From Eubacterium ramulus (lineage in GTDB: Bacteria > Bacillota > Clostridia > Lachnospirales > Lachnospiraceae), in contig NZ_JRFU01000076.1 of the NCBI RefSeq assembly GCF_003122485.1, positions 1 through 41,694 of the forward strand: 41,694 nt of DNA, given 5' to 3'. The notes under the pieces were generated by a model. That model did no database searches, was not told where the DNA came from, and saw only the letters and a list, made by a program, of their open reading frames with translations. Of the stretch, positions 1 to 9,170 are shown piece after piece. Every line of letters starts with the position of its first letter. Within the stretch, counting starts at the first letter, position 1. Both the position numbers and the translations under genes were made by a program.

Positions 1-1
1 T

Positions 2-1543
2 ACCTATCTGGATGTGCAGATCAGCAGAGACGGAGCAATTCACCATGACAGATATGAGCGTGGTGTGGCAGTGGAGCCACTGGTAGATGGTTTATTACCG
101 ATTATTGGAAAAACAAAAAAAACAGGAACAAAAATCAATTTTCTTCCGGATCCGGAGATTTTTGAAAAAACACGGTTTAAGGAGGATGAGGTAAAAAGCC
201 GTCTGCATGAGACAGCTTATCTGAATCCAAAGCTGACAATTATATATGAGGATCTTCGCGGAGAAGAACCGGAGCATATCGTGTATCATGAAGAGGAAGG
301 AATCATCGGCTTTGTCCGCGATCTGAACAAAAAGGCGGAAGTGCTTCATGATGTGGTTTATTTCAAGGGTGAGAGCGAAGGTATTACCGTAGAGGCGGCT
401 TTTCAGTATACGAATGAATTTCATGAGAATATCATGGGATTCTGCAACAATATTTACAATGCAGAGGGCGGCACGCATATTACCGGTTTCAAGACGATTT
501 TTACAACCGTTATGAATCAATATGCCCGCCAACTTGGAATTTTGAAGGAAAAGGATGCAAATTTCACCGGTGCAGATGTGCGTAACGGTATGACGGCGGT
601 CATTTCCATCAAACATCCGGATCCGCGTTTTGAGGGACAGACCAAGACAAAACTGGACAATCAGGATGCCTCCCGTATTACGGCGAAGGTAACCGGTGAC
701 GAGATTCAGCTGTTTTTTGACAAAAATCTGGAGACACTGAAAATAGTATTATCCTGCGCGGAGAAAGCGGCAAAAATCCGTAAGACAGAAGAAAAGGCAA
801 AGACAAACTTGCTGACAAAGCAGAAATTTTCTTTTGATTCCAACGGAAAACTGGCAAACTGTGAGAGCAGGGATGCTTCCAAATGTGAGATTTTCATCGT
901 CGAGGGAGATTCTGCCGGTGGTTCCGCAAAGACTGCCCGCGATCGTAATTTCCAGGCGATTCTTCCAATCCGTGGAAAAATTTTGAATGTTGAGAAAGCA
1001 AGTATTGATAAAGTGCTGGCCAATGCGGAGATCAAGACCATGATCAATGCGTTTGGATGCGGTTTTTCCGAGGGATACGGCAACGATTTCGATATTTCCA
1101 AATTGCGTTATGACAAGATCGTTATTATGGCAGATGCCGACGTGGATGGTGCGCATATTTCCACATTGCTTCTGACCCTGTTCTATCGCTTTATGCCGGA
1201 ACTGATTTTTGAGGGGCATGTATACATTGCGATGCCGCCACTTTATAAAGTGATTCCGTCAAAGGGAAAAGAAGAATATCTTTATGATGATGCGGCACTG
1301 GAGCGTTACCGCAAGACGCACACCGGAAGTTTCACATTGCAGCGTTACAAAGGTCTGGGCGAGATGGATGCAGAACAGCTCTGGGAGACAACGCTGGATC
1401 CGGAGACACGTATGCTGAAAAAAGTAGAGATTGAGGATGGACGTATGGCATCGGATGTGACAGAAATGCTGATGGGGACGGATGTACCGCCACGAAAAGC
1501 ATTTATTTATGAGCATGCTAACGATGCAGAATTAGATATCTAA
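2..1543 (+). CDS. parE: DNA topoisomerase IV subunit B (ParE/GyrB family), 5' end missing
   Basis: ATPase subunit of a type IIA topoisomerase, which powers strand passage and chromosome decatenation together with the A subunit encoded next. The reading frame is open to the window edge (TYLDVQISRDG), so the N-terminal ATP-binding part lies outside and a GTG at 14 is an internal codon. About 513 residues are visible: the transducer region, then the TOPRIM domain with EGDSAGGS near nt 900-925 and the metal-binding DADVDGAHI near nt 1130-1160, and the C-terminal QRYKGLGEMDAEQLW motif. parC follows 182 bp later on the same strand. Assignment as topoisomerase IV rather than gyrase rests mainly on the partner, which lacks a clear GyrA box; a second gyrase-like pair cannot be excluded. 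Confidence 0.9.
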   Translation, partial: TYLDVQISRDGAIHHDRYERGVAVEPLVDGLLPIIGKTKKTGTKINFLPDPEIFEKTRFKEDEVKSRLHETAYLNPKLTIIYEDLRGEEPEHIVYHEEEGIIGFVRDLNKKAEVLHDVVYFKGESEGITVEAAFQYTNEFHENIMGFCNNIYNAEGGTHITGFKTIFTTVMNQYARQLGILKEKDANFTGADVRNGMTAVISIKHPDPRFEGQTKTKLDNQDASRITAKVTGDEIQLFFDKNLETLKIVLSCAEKAAKIRKTEEKAKTNLLTKQKFSFDSNGKLANCESRDASKCEIFIVEGDSAGGSAKTARDRNFQAILPIRGKILNVEKASIDKVLANAEIKTMINAFGCGFSEGYGNDFDISKLRYDKIVIMADADVDGAHISTLLLTLFYRFMPELIFEGHVYIAMPPLYKVIPSKGKEEYLYDDAALERYRKTHTGSFTLQRYKGLGEMDAEQLWETTLDPETRMLKKVEIEDGRMASDVTEMLMGTDVPPRKAFIYEHANDAELDI

Positions 1544-1644
1544 TAAATGAAGTGACGAAATTGCAAGTAAGCAATGTAGAATTGATATCTGATAATAATG
1601 GAAGCAGATTTTACAAATATCCGATAAATGAAAAGAATAAAAAG

Positions 1645-1679
1645 TCCAGATCAGAAAAATAAGTATCTTCTGATTTGGA
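1645..1679 (+). other. Hairpin between parE and parC
   Basis: The arms at 1645-1656 and 1668-1679 pair over 12 positions (TCCAGATCAGAA with TTCTGATTTGGA, one G.U pair) around an 11-nt loop. No T-run follows, so it is not a convincing terminator. It lies 46 bp before the parC start and could affect mRNA processing or parC translation. The remaining intergenic sequence shows only the parC ribosome site (TAGGAG). Confidence 0.45.
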
Positions 1680-1725
1680 TCAGGATTCGCAGGCGAACCC
1701 TGAATGATGATTGTAGGAGAAAAAC

Positions 1726-3966
1726 ATGGCAGAAAACAGAGAGCAGATTATCAGGACTGAGTATTCGGAGATCATGCAAAAATCATATATTGACTATGCA
1801 ATGAGTGTTATTATTGCCCGTGCCCTGCCGGATGTGCGGGACGGATTAAAGCCGGTACAGCGCAGAACGCTGTATGATATGCACGAGCTGGGCATCCGCT
1901 ATGACCGCCCGTATCGTAAGTGTGCGCGTATAGTCGGCGATACCATGGGTAAATATCATCCGCATGGTGACAGTTCTATTTATGGAGCCCTGGTCGTTAT
2001 GGCGCAGGACTTCAAATATGGTATGCCGTTGGTGGATGGACACGGAAACTTTGGCTCCATCGAAGGTGATGGCGCCGCAGCAATGCGTTATACCGAGGCA
2101 CGTCTGCAGAAAATCACGCAGCAGGCGTATCTGGCAGATTTAGACAAAGATGTGGTAGATTTTATCCCGAACTTTGATGCGACAGAGAAGGAACCTTCCG
2201 TACTTCCGGTAAAAGTGCCAAACATTCTGATCAACGGTGCAGAGGGCATTGCGGTAGGTATGGCGACCAGCATTCCGCCGCACAATCTGGGTGAAATCAT
2301 TGACGGCGTGATCGCATATATGAAAAATCCGGATATCACCACAGAAGAAATGATGGAGTACATTCCGGGACCGGATTTCCCGACAGGCGGAATCGTCATC
2401 AACAAAGACGAACTGGTTTCTATTTATGAATCCGGAAACGGCAAAATCAAACTGCGTGGAAAAGTAGAGATCGAGCCGATAAAAGGCGGAAAAGAGCGTA
2501 TCGTTATTACCGAGATCCCATACACCATGATCGGCGCAAATATCGGTAAATTCCTGAATGATGTATACAGTCTGGTTGAGACGAAAAAAACATCCGATAT
2601 TGTGGATATTTCCAACCAGTCTTCCAAGGCAGGTATCCGTATCGTCATTGATCTGAAAAAAGGAGCCGATGCGCAGAACTTGTGCAACCTTTTATATAAG
2701 AAGACACGACTGGAAGATACTTTTGGCGTAAACATGTTGGCCGTAGCAAATGGCAAACCGGAGACCATGGGACTGGTGTCCGTGATCCGTCACAACGTAC
2801 AGTTTCAGTATGAGCTTGCAACCCGCAAGTATACAACACTGTTGAAAAAAGAACAGGACAAGTGTGAGATTCAGGAAGGTCTGATCAAGGCCTGTGATGT
2901 CATTGATCTGATCATCGAAATCCTGCGCGGAAGCAAAAATATCAAACAGGCGAAAAAATGCCTGATCACCGGAGAGACGGAAGGAATCAAATTCAAATCT
3001 AAACTTTCCGAAAAGACAGCTTCCATGCTTCATTTTTCCGAGCGTCAGGCGACTGCCATTTTGGAAATGCGTCTGTACAAGCTGATCGGACTGGAGATCG
3101 AAGCCCTGATGGCAGAACATGAGGAGACACTGAAAAACATTGCACTGTATCAGGAAATCCTTGGAAGCCGCGCGGCAATGGCAAAAGTCATCATCAAAGA
3201 GCTGAAAGCACTGAAAAAAGAATTTTCCCATCCACGACTGACTGTGATCGAAAACGGAAAAGTTGCTGTATACAAAGAAAAAGAGGCAGAAGCGGTGCCG
3301 GTTGTATTGTTGATGGATCGCTTCGGTTATGTGAAAACTGTGGACAATTCTGTATATGAGCGAAACAAGGAAGCAGCAGACAGTGAGAATAAACAGATTG
3401 TTCCGTGCATGAGTGACGGAAAAATCTGTCTGTTTACGGATAATGGTCAGATGCATCTGGTAAAAGTTGCTGATATTCCATATGGAAAATTTCGTGATAA
3501 AGGAATTCCGGTGGATAATATCAGTAATTATGACAGCAGCAGTGAGAACATTATCTCTGTCATGGCTCTGGAGCATATCATGGATAAAAAACTGCTGTTT
3601 GTGACAGAACAGTCTATGTGTAAAGTGGTATCCGGCAGCGAATTTGACGTATCAAAGAGAACCACTGCAGCCACAAAACTGCAGGAAAACGATAAGATTC
3701 TGTATCTGGCAGTGGCGGAGCCGGAGTCTACAATGGTACTTCAGTCACAGAAAAACTATTTCCTGCGTTTTGCCACAGAAGATATCCCGGAGAAGAAAAA
3801 AGGAGCGGTCGGTGTGCGCGGCATGCGCATGACCGATGGCGAATTGCTTACGGCAGTATGGCAGTTGACGGGAGAAGAAGAACAGATTATCATGATCAAA
3901 GAAAAAGCCGTTCATCTGAACCGGCTGAGAATCGCAAACCGTGATACGCGGGGCGTGAAGAAGTAA
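1726..3966 (+). CDS. parC: DNA topoisomerase IV subunit A (ParC/GyrA family)
   Basis: Breakage-and-reunion subunit partnering ParE. The 746-residue protein has the usual N-terminal order: [12 protein letters not shown], then the quinolone-resistance-determining region [14 protein letters not shown] (residues 77-90), then AMRYTEARL with the DNA-linking tyrosine at residue 122. This matches E. coli GyrA numbering. A coiled-coil tower region lies around 360-490, and the C-terminal beta-propeller region is short and carries [13 protein letters not shown] instead of a clear QRRGGKG-type GyrA box, favouring ParC over GyrA. Residue 83 is the usual Ser, but residue 87, normally Asp or Glu, is Gly. 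The ATG follows TAGGAGAAAAAC, a good ribosome site. The stop codon overlaps the left inverted repeat of the next intergenic block. Confidence 0.9.
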   Translation: MAENREQIIRTEYSEIMQKSYIDYAMSVIIARALPDVRDGLKPVQRRTLYDMHELGIRYDRPYRKCARIVGDTMGKYHPHGDSSIYGALVVMAQDFKYGMPLVDGHGNFGSIEGDGAAAMRYTEARLQKITQQAYLADLDKDVVDFIPNFDATEKEPSVLPVKVPNILINGAEGIAVGMATSIPPHNLGEIIDGVIAYMKNPDITTEEMMEYIPGPDFPTGGIVINKDELVSIYESGNGKIKLRGKVEIEPIKGGKERIVITEIPYTMIGANIGKFLNDVYSLVETKKTSDIVDISNQSSKAGIRIVIDLKKGADAQNLCNLLYKKTRLEDTFGVNMLAVANGKPETMGLVSVIRHNVQFQYELATRKYTTLLKKEQDKCEIQEGLIKACDVIDLIIEILRGSKNIKQAKKCLITGETEGIKFKSKLSEKTASMLHFSERQATAILEMRLYKLIGLEIEALMAEHEETLKNIALYQEILGSRAAMAKVIIKELKALKKEFSHPRLTVIENGKVAVYKEKEAEAVPVVLLMDRFGYVKTVDNSVYERNKEAADSENKQIVPCMSDGKICLFTDNGQMHLVKVADIPYGKFRDKGIPVDNISNYDSSSENIISVMALEHIMDKKLLFVTEQSMCKVVSGSEFDVSKRTTAATKLQENDKILYLAVAEPESTMVLQSQKNYFLRFATEDIPEKKKGAVGVRGMRMTDGELLTAVWQLTGEEEQIIMIKEKAVHLNRLRIANRDTRGVKK

Positions 3967-4326
3967 TTCCTGTTTAGGTGAAAGCAAAAAAGATGAATAG
4001 TCCAACTGGAGGAGTTTCACTCAATCATGATAAGACTGTTCATCTTTTCTTACATATTTATTGTTTATGAGCATGTATAGTGCTTCAAATAATGTGTAAT
4101 CCGCTGGACGACCTTTTATCTTCTGGAAACACTTCCTAACCGAAAGATACCGGAATGATCTATTGAACTTCAGGTGCGTTTTTATTGTGTAAATTATGCG
4201 CGAGTCGTAACAGAAATATTGTTATTGTGTAAATTCTCGCGCGGCGCAGTGTGCAGGCAAGTTTGGTGACTTAATTTCGTCTTCGATACCTCACGTTTAG
4301 CCACCAAATTTACCTAAACAGGAATT
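3965..4326. repeat. Intergenic block bounded by 15-bp inverted repeats (MITE-like candidate)
   Basis: AATTCCTGTTTAGGT at 3965-3979 is repeated exactly in inverse orientation at 4312-4326. The two copies enclose the whole space between convergent parC and the M18 peptidase gene and overlap both stop codons. Inside are a long hairpin (3988-4048), a 14-nt direct repeat TTATTGTGTAAATT at 4182-4195 and 4222-4235, and no credible ORF. The architecture resembles a non-autonomous miniature transposable element or a large cruciform. No convincing target-site duplication was found, so the mobile-element reading is uncertain. Confidence 0.4.
3988..4048 (+). other. Long hairpin downstream of parC
   Basis: The arms at 3988-4002 (AAAAGATGAATAGTC) and 4034-4048 (GACTGTTCATCTTTT) pair over 15 positions with one G.U pair, enclosing a 31-nt loop. 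It starts 22 bp after the parC stop, and its right arm ends in TTTTCTT. It may terminate parC transcription, although the long loop and weak T-run make it atypical. Confidence 0.45.
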
Positions 4327-5600
4327 TAATTGAAGAATTCCTGTGCAGCCTGTACGAGGTACTCGGTATCTTTGACACCGGCTGTTTCGTATGGTGAGTG
4401 CATAGCCAGCTGTGGCAGTCCAATATCTACGGTATTTAATGCAACCTGTGTGTTGGAGATATTTCCAAGTGTGGATCCGCCGGCGATATCAGAGCGGTTG
4501 GTAAAGGTCTGAACCGGAACATCAGCCTGATTACAGATATCACGAAACATAGCTGCTGATACGGCGTCTGTACAGTACTTCTGGTTGGCATTGAATTTAA
4601 TCACAATACCGTTATTGAGATAAGGACGGTTGGTTGGATCGGCCATATCAGTGTGATTTGGATGAACTGCGTGAGCATTGTCAGCGGAGAGCATCAGGCT
4701 GTTAGCCAGATGAATGCGGTAATCCTCTCTGTCATAGCCTAATACTTCATGGATACGCTGCAGGGTATCACGTAAAAAAGTAGACGCAGCTCCCTGTTTG
4801 GTGCCGCTTCCGACCTCTTCGTTATCAAATACACAATGTAAAGCAAGAAAATTGTTTTTTCCTCCGTACAAGAAACCTTTCATGGATGAAAATGCACATT
4901 GCAGATCATCGAGTTGCGGAGCGGAAATGAATTCCTCATTGGCTCCCCAGATGCTGGCAGATTCTCTGTTATATAAGAAGAGATCGTGTCCGAGAATATC
5001 GTTGACAGACACATTTGCTGCCTGAGCGATTGTTTCCATAAAGGTGTCCTTTGCTGTACTCATACCGTAAAGCGGAAGCATGTCTTTTTGTGCATTATAT
5101 TTATAGCCGCTGTTTACTTCCCTGTTCATATGGATGGCCAGGTTGGGTATCATGACCAGATCACGGTCTACATTGACCAGTTTACTTTCCAGTTTCCCGG
5201 TGGAAGGATTTTTGAGGATCAGACGTCCAGCTACAGAAAGCGGACGGTCAAACCAAGGTGCAAAAATCATGCCACCGTAGCGTTCCACGTTGAGTTTGAT
5301 ATATTGTTTTTCCACTTCTATTTCCGGATTTTCCTTGATTTTAAAGGAAGGAGAGTCGCTGTGGCTGGCCATGATACGCATGCCGTCAAATCCATTTTCC
5401 GGGATGGAAAAAGCAATGATGGAAGAGTCGTTTCGAGTGACAAAATATTGTCCGCCGGCTTTCAGACTCCAGCGCTCGTTTTCTTCCAGGGCTGTAAATC
5501 CATTTGCCAGGAACTCTTTTTTCATCGTATCTACTGCATGAAAAGCAGATGGACTTGTCTTTATAAACTGTATTAATTCTGTTGCAATATCTGACTGCAT
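4326..5600 (-). CDS. apeB: M18 family aminopeptidase (aspartyl aminopeptidase-like)
   Basis: Cytosolic zinc exopeptidase that removes N-terminal residues, typically acidic ones in this family. The protein is about 424 residues, the usual M18 length. Visible motifs are MASHSDSPSFK (metal-binding His, N-terminal third), DNEEVGSGTKQGA (the tandem Glu with catalytic and metal roles), SADNAHAVHPNH, and the C-terminal MHSPYETAG with the last metal His. The track start at 5606 sits one base from the GAGGTG ribosome site. The second ATG at 5600, seven bases away (MQSDIATEL), is therefore preferred. The gene is monocistronic and convergent with parC. Whether its preference is for Asp/Glu or broader cannot be read from sequence. 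Confidence 0.88.
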   Translation of the reverse strand: MQSDIATELIQFIKTSPSAFHAVDTMKKEFLANGFTALEENERWSLKAGGQYFVTRNDSSIIAFSIPENGFDGMRIMASHSDSPSFKIKENPEIEVEKQYIKLNVERYGGMIFAPWFDRPLSVAGRLILKNPSTGKLESKLVNVDRDLVMIPNLAIHMNREVNSGYKYNAQKDMLPLYGMSTAKDTFMETIAQAANVSVNDILGHDLFLYNRESASIWGANEEFISAPQLDDLQCAFSSMKGFLYGGKNNFLALHCVFDNEEVGSGTKQGAASTFLRDTLQRIHEVLGYDREDYRIHLANSLMLSADNAHAVHPNHTDMADPTNRPYLNNGIVIKFNANQKYCTDAVSAAMFRDICNQADVPVQTFTNRSDIAGGSTLGNISNTQVALNTVDIGLPQLAMHSPYETAGVKDTEYLVQAAQEFFN

Positions 5601-5656
5601 AAACATTCACCTCGAATAATATAATTAGTAATAAAGCATTAAAAATGCCATGCATT

Positions 5657-5665
5657 ATTGTAGCA
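5657..5665 (-). promoter_or_regulatory. Extended -10 promoter of the M18 peptidase gene
   Basis: On the minus strand the motif TGCTACAAT (TGn plus TACAAT) lies about 57 bp upstream of the chosen start. A poor -35 candidate (TTTCCA) sits 18 bp further upstream. The AT-rich stretch 5666-5843 between this site and the hppA promoter holds no ORF or structure I can name. Confidence 0.4.
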
Positions 5666-5843
5666 TAAAACATACATTTATGGAAAATGAAATTGAATCT
5701 GATTTATTATGAAAAATAGTGATTCTTGAAAAAATGTGGAAAAAAGCGGAAAAAGCATATGGAATAATGACGAAAAGAATGGTGATATCAAAGGTAAAAT
5801 AGTTGGATTTGCACAGAACAGATTGATAATTGCATAACAATCG

Positions 5844-5876
5844 TTGACAAGCCTATTTTGCATATGCTAGTATAAT
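5844..5876 (+). promoter_or_regulatory. Probable hppA promoter with over-long spacer
   Basis: A perfect TTGACA (5844-5849) and a perfect TATAAT (5871-5876) are separated by 21 bp rather than 17. Transcription from here would give a leader of roughly 155 nt before hppA. The leader contains a small hairpin at 5984-6007 (AAGTATG with CATACTT) just upstream of the ribosome site, and no riboswitch class I recognise. Confidence 0.5.
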
Positions 5877-6037
5877 GCCTAGACAATTTTTGCAGGCTTT
5901 TATAGACATGGCATCATTTTTGATATGAAATAAGAATGTATGGCATGAAATATGAAAGTTGCGGAGATTAGTTATTCACAATGAAGTATGGAAGTTAGAA
6001 CATACTTTATGACTATTGAAGGGAGAGTTAATACATC

Positions 6038-8050
6038 ATGACTTGGACTATTATTATTCCAATCATCGGCATCATTGCTTTATTGGTTGCCGCAGGATTA
6101 GCTGCCAATGTAAAAAAACAGTCTGAAGGTACAGACCGTATGAAAGAAATTGCAGCAGCAATCCATGAAGGTGCTCGCGCGTTCTTATTCGCTGAGTACA
6201 AAATTCTCGCAATCATTATTGTCATTGTATTCGTGGCAGTAGGATTTGCAATTGGCTGGACAACAGCTATTTGTTTCTTAATTGGAGCTTTCTTCTCTAT
6301 TATTGCTGGTTTCTGTGGTATGACAGTTGCTACAAGAGCAAATGTCAGAACAGCAAATGCTGCAAAAGAGAAAGGTATGGCAGCTGCTTTATCCGTTGCA
6401 TTCCGTGGCGGTGCAGTTATGGGACTTTGTGTAGTTGGACTTGGTCTGTTTGGTGTCAGCATCATTTATGTTCTGACAGGAAACGCATCCATCCTGTTCG
6501 GCTTCAGTCTCGGTGCTTCTTTCGTTGCTTTATTTGCCCGTGTTGGTGGTGGTATCTATACAAAAGCTGCTGACGTTGGAGCTGACCTTGTTGGTAAAGT
6601 AGAAGCTGGTATCCCGGAAGATGATCCTCGTAACCCGGCCGTTATCGCTGATAACGTAGGTGACAACGTAGGTGACGTTGCTGGTATGGGAGCTGACCTT
6701 TTCGAGTCTTATGTAGGTTCTATCATTTCTGCAATCACACTTGGTATTGCAGCATCTACATCTTACATCGGAGCAGCAGGAACCATTGGAGCAGCTTTCT
6801 ATCCGTTAGTACTTTCCGCAGTTGGAATCATCGCTTCTATCATCGGTATTTTCTTTGTACGTGGTAAAGATGGTGTGAATCCGCAGAAAGCACTGAACAC
6901 TGGTGAGAATGTTTCTTATGTGATCACAATCGTGCTCGCTGCAATTCTTTCCAAAGTTATGCTTGGTTCTATGAAACCGTTTGTTGCAATCGTTGCAGGT
7001 CTGATTGTTGGTCTGCTGATCGGTAAAATCACAGAGTGGTATACATCTGATCATTACAGACATGTACAGAAAATCGCAGATCAGTCTGAGACAGGATCTG
7101 CTACAAATATCATCAGTGGTCTTGCAGTTGGTATGCAGTCCTGTGCATTACCGGTTGTTCTGATCGCAGTTGCAATTATCGTAGCTTTCATGATGGCTGG
7201 TGTATACGGTATCGCTCTTGCAGCCGTAGGTATGCTTGCTACAACAGGAAGCACAGTAGCCGTTGATGCATATGGTCCGATCGCAGATAATGCAGGTGGT
7301 ATTGCAGAGATGTCCGGTCTGGATGAGAGCGTTCGTGACATCACAGACTCTCTGGATTCTGTAGGTAACACAACAGCAGCTATCGGTAAAGGTTTTGCTA
7401 TCGGTTCCGCAGCTCTGACAGCTCTTGCACTTTTCGTAAGTTATGCAGAAGCAGTTAATCTGATGGAGTCCGGTATCAGTATCCTGAACCCGGTTGTTAT
7501 CGCTGGTCTGTTCATCGGTGCCATGTTACCATTCCTGTTCTCATCCATCACAATGGAAGCAGTTTCCAAAGCTGCTTACAAAATGATCGAGGAAGTTCGT
7601 CGTCAGTTCAGAGCTGACAAAGGAATCCTTGAGGGAACAAGCAAACCGGATTACAAAACTTGCGTAGGTATCTCTACACAGGCATCCTTAAAAGAGATGA
7701 TCGTTCCGGGTGTTCTTGCAATCGTTGTTCCGATTGTCGTTGGTCTCCTGCTTGGTACAGAAGCTCTTGGTGGTCTGCTTGCAGGTGCTCTGGTTACTGG
7801 TGTTATGATGGCTATCTTCATGGCTAACGCCGGTGGAGCATGGGACAACGCTAAGAAATTCATCGAGGGTGGAAATCATGGTGGAAAAGGAAGCGAGCCG
7901 CACAAAGCAGCCGTTGTTGGTGATACTGTAGGTGATCCGTTCAAGGATACATCAGGTCCTTCCATCAATATCCTGATCAAACTTATGACAATCGTGTCAT
8001 TAGTATTCGCCCCACTGTTCTTACAGGTTGGTGGACTGTTATTTTTCTAA
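6038..8050 (+). CDS. hppA: K+-dependent ion-translocating membrane pyrophosphatase
   Basis: Integral membrane pump that hydrolyses cytoplasmic pyrophosphate and exports Na+ and/or H+. It is 670 residues with about 16 hydrophobic segments, normal for prokaryotic members. The substrate-binding signature [13 protein letters not shown] followed by [20 protein letters not shown] is present, as is the C-terminal acidic/basic motif with [14 protein letters not shown]. The motif [10 protein letters not shown], with Ala447 and Gly450, is the form known for K+-dependent enzymes; K+-independent ones carry Lys and Thr there. Whether Na+ or H+ is pumped is not decided here. The ATG follows GAAGGGAGAG. The gene is transcribed alone, from its own promoter to a strong terminator. 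Confidence 0.95.
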   Translation: MTWTIIIPIIGIIALLVAAGLAANVKKQSEGTDRMKEIAAAIHEGARAFLFAEYKILAIIIVIVFVAVGFAIGWTTAICFLIGAFFSIIAGFCGMTVATRANVRTANAAKEKGMAAALSVAFRGGAVMGLCVVGLGLFGVSIIYVLTGNASILFGFSLGASFVALFARVGGGIYTKAADVGADLVGKVEAGIPEDDPRNPAVIADNVGDNVGDVAGMGADLFESYVGSIISAITLGIAASTSYIGAAGTIGAAFYPLVLSAVGIIASIIGIFFVRGKDGVNPQKALNTGENVSYVITIVLAAILSKVMLGSMKPFVAIVAGLIVGLLIGKITEWYTSDHYRHVQKIADQSETGSATNIISGLAVGMQSCALPVVLIAVAIIVAFMMAGVYGIALAAVGMLATTGSTVAVDAYGPIADNAGGIAEMSGLDESVRDITDSLDSVGNTTAAIGKGFAIGSAALTALALFVSYAEAVNLMESGISILNPVVIAGLFIGAMLPFLFSSITMEAVSKAAYKMIEEVRRQFRADKGILEGTSKPDYKTCVGISTQASLKEMIVPGVLAIVVPIVVGLLLGTEALGGLLAGALVTGVMMAIFMANAGGAWDNAKKFIEGGNHGGKGSEPHKAAVVGDTVGDPFKDTSGPSINILIKLMTIVSLVFAPLFLQVGGLLFF

Positions 8051-8118
8051 GATAAGATAATAGATCGTTGACGAAGAATATTCATATGTGTTTGATGAAA
8101 TAAATATTGGATAAGAAG

Positions 8119-8168
8119 AGAGAACCTCCGGTTCCTGTCTCAGGCAGGAATCGGAGGTTCTCTTTTTG
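8119..8168 (+). terminator. Intrinsic terminator of hppA
   Basis: The arms at 8119-8130 (AGAGAACCTCCG) and 8152-8163 (CGGAGGTTCTCT) pair perfectly over 12 bp. The loop holds a further short hairpin (TTCCTG with CAGGAA), and TTTTTGTT follows. It ends the hppA transcript about 70 bp after the stop codon. The rest of 8051-8355 is AT-rich and holds only the promoter of the next gene. Confidence 0.9.
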
Positions 8169-8298
8169 TTGTACAAAGCTATATAAAAAACAGCCGGGAC
8201 GTTATTGTAAGTAGTTTACGAATTATTTTGGCAGATATATCAGAAAAGGTTTGGAATTGGTAAAAATATATAAAAAATAAAATGATTGTAGAATTATA

Positions 8299-8335
8299 TT
8301 GTAAAATAAGGATAAAAGTGATAGTATTACTATCA
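8299..8335 (+). promoter_or_regulatory. Promoter of the TetR-type gene with overlapping palindromic operator
   Basis: TTGTAA (8299-8304) and TAGTAT (8322-8327) are separated by 17 bp. The sequence TGATAGTATTACTATCA at 8319-8335 is a perfect 17-bp palindrome (8+1+8) covering the -10 box. It ends 20 bp before the start of the regulator gene. Size, symmetry and placement fit a TetR-family operator used for self-repression; this is inference. Confidence 0.65.
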
Positions 8336-8355
8336 TAAAAGAAGGTGATAAACAT

Positions 8356-9042
8356 ATGAGTGGAGATAAAATAGCACTCAGCACAAGAGAACGACAGGCA
8401 CAGCAGAAAAGAAAGCAGATTCTGACGGCATCGATAACCTTGTTTGAGAAAAAATGTATCGAAGACACTTCAATAGAAGAAATTGCGAAACATGCCGGTG
8501 TGGGTGCTGCGACGGTATATCGTTATTTTTCTACGAAAATCGAACTGGTGATTGAAACTGCGGGACACTACTGGGAACAGGTGGCAGGAAAATATCTGAC
8601 AGAGCTGGAAAGAGCGGAATCTGTTTCTTTAAAGAAGTGGAGCGGTTATCAGCGTTTGGAACAGATTTTACATATTTTCTGCCGGATTTTTGAAGAAGAG
8701 AAAGCATTTTTGAAATTTTTACAGGAATTTGATGTGTTTGTAAAAAAATATGAGATTTCCAAAGAAGGTCTGTCTGATTACGAAGATGGCATTTTGAAGT
8801 TGAAACCATATGTGACAAATGCACTGGAAACAGGGCTGGAAGATCGGAGTCTTACTTTTTCCTGTTCGGTAGATGAAATGTATTTTTCACTGACACATAC
8901 CCTGTTGTCACTGATGGAAAAACTGGCAGTGGGAGGAGACATTTTAACTTCAGATCAGATGGTAGAAGGAAACGTACAGCTTCAGGTGATGACAAGGTTG
9001 ATTTTGAAGGGACTGACACAGAATGGTTCTGATTATGAATGA
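8356..9042 (+). CDS. TetR/AcrR family transcriptional regulator
   Basis: Probable one-component DNA-binding regulator of 228 residues. The N-terminal 65 residues fit the TetR fold, with the helix-turn-helix in SIEEIAKHAGVGAATVYRYFSTK (two pieces, about residues 38-60); the YRYF stretch of the recognition helix is typical. The C-terminal two thirds is a divergent helical ligand/dimer domain with no recognisable ligand signature. A palindrome over its own promoter suggests autoregulation. Downstream on the same strand lie a GPH symporter and an alpha/beta hydrolase, which are its likely targets, although a 128-bp gap separates it from them. The start is chosen from GAAGGTG seven to nine bases upstream of the ATG. 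Confidence 0.88.
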   Translation: MSGDKIALSTRERQAQQKRKQILTASITLFEKKCIEDTSIEEIAKHAGVGAATVYRYFSTKIELVIETAGHYWEQVAGKYLTELERAESVSLKKWSGYQRLEQILHIFCRIFEEEKAFLKFLQEFDVFVKKYEISKEGLSDYEDGILKLKPYVTNALETGLEDRSLTFSCSVDEMYFSLTHTLLSLMEKLAVGGDILTSDQMVEGNVQLQVMTRLILKGLTQNGSDYE

Positions 9043-9073
9043 TGCTGTGTGGACTTTGGAGATGGTTGGAGGG

Positions 9074-9094
9074 GTTATTCCATTATAGAATAAC
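9074..9094. promoter_or_regulatory. Inverted repeat upstream of the GPH transporter gene
   Basis: GTTATTC (9074-9080) and GAATAAC (9088-9094) form a 7-bp dyad with a 7-bp spacer, 77 bp before the transporter start. Its sequence differs from the palindrome upstream of the TetR gene. It may be an operator or a short RNA hairpin; the evidence is only the symmetry and position. Confidence 0.3.
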
Positions 9095-9170
9095 AGATAA
9101 ATAATGTAGTTTAAATTTTTTTATGATGAATCATGAGAAAAGATAAGATAGAAAAGGAGACGGTATTATT

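Noticed and set aside
2692-3576. 294-codon open frame antisense to parC
   Set aside because: It lies fully inside a convincing topoisomerase gene, has no ribosome site and its translation is rich in Phe, Cys and His, typical of a shadow frame.
4986-5576. 196-codon plus-strand frame over the M18 gene
   Set aside because: The opposite strand encodes an intact, motif-complete peptidase; this frame has no recognisable content.
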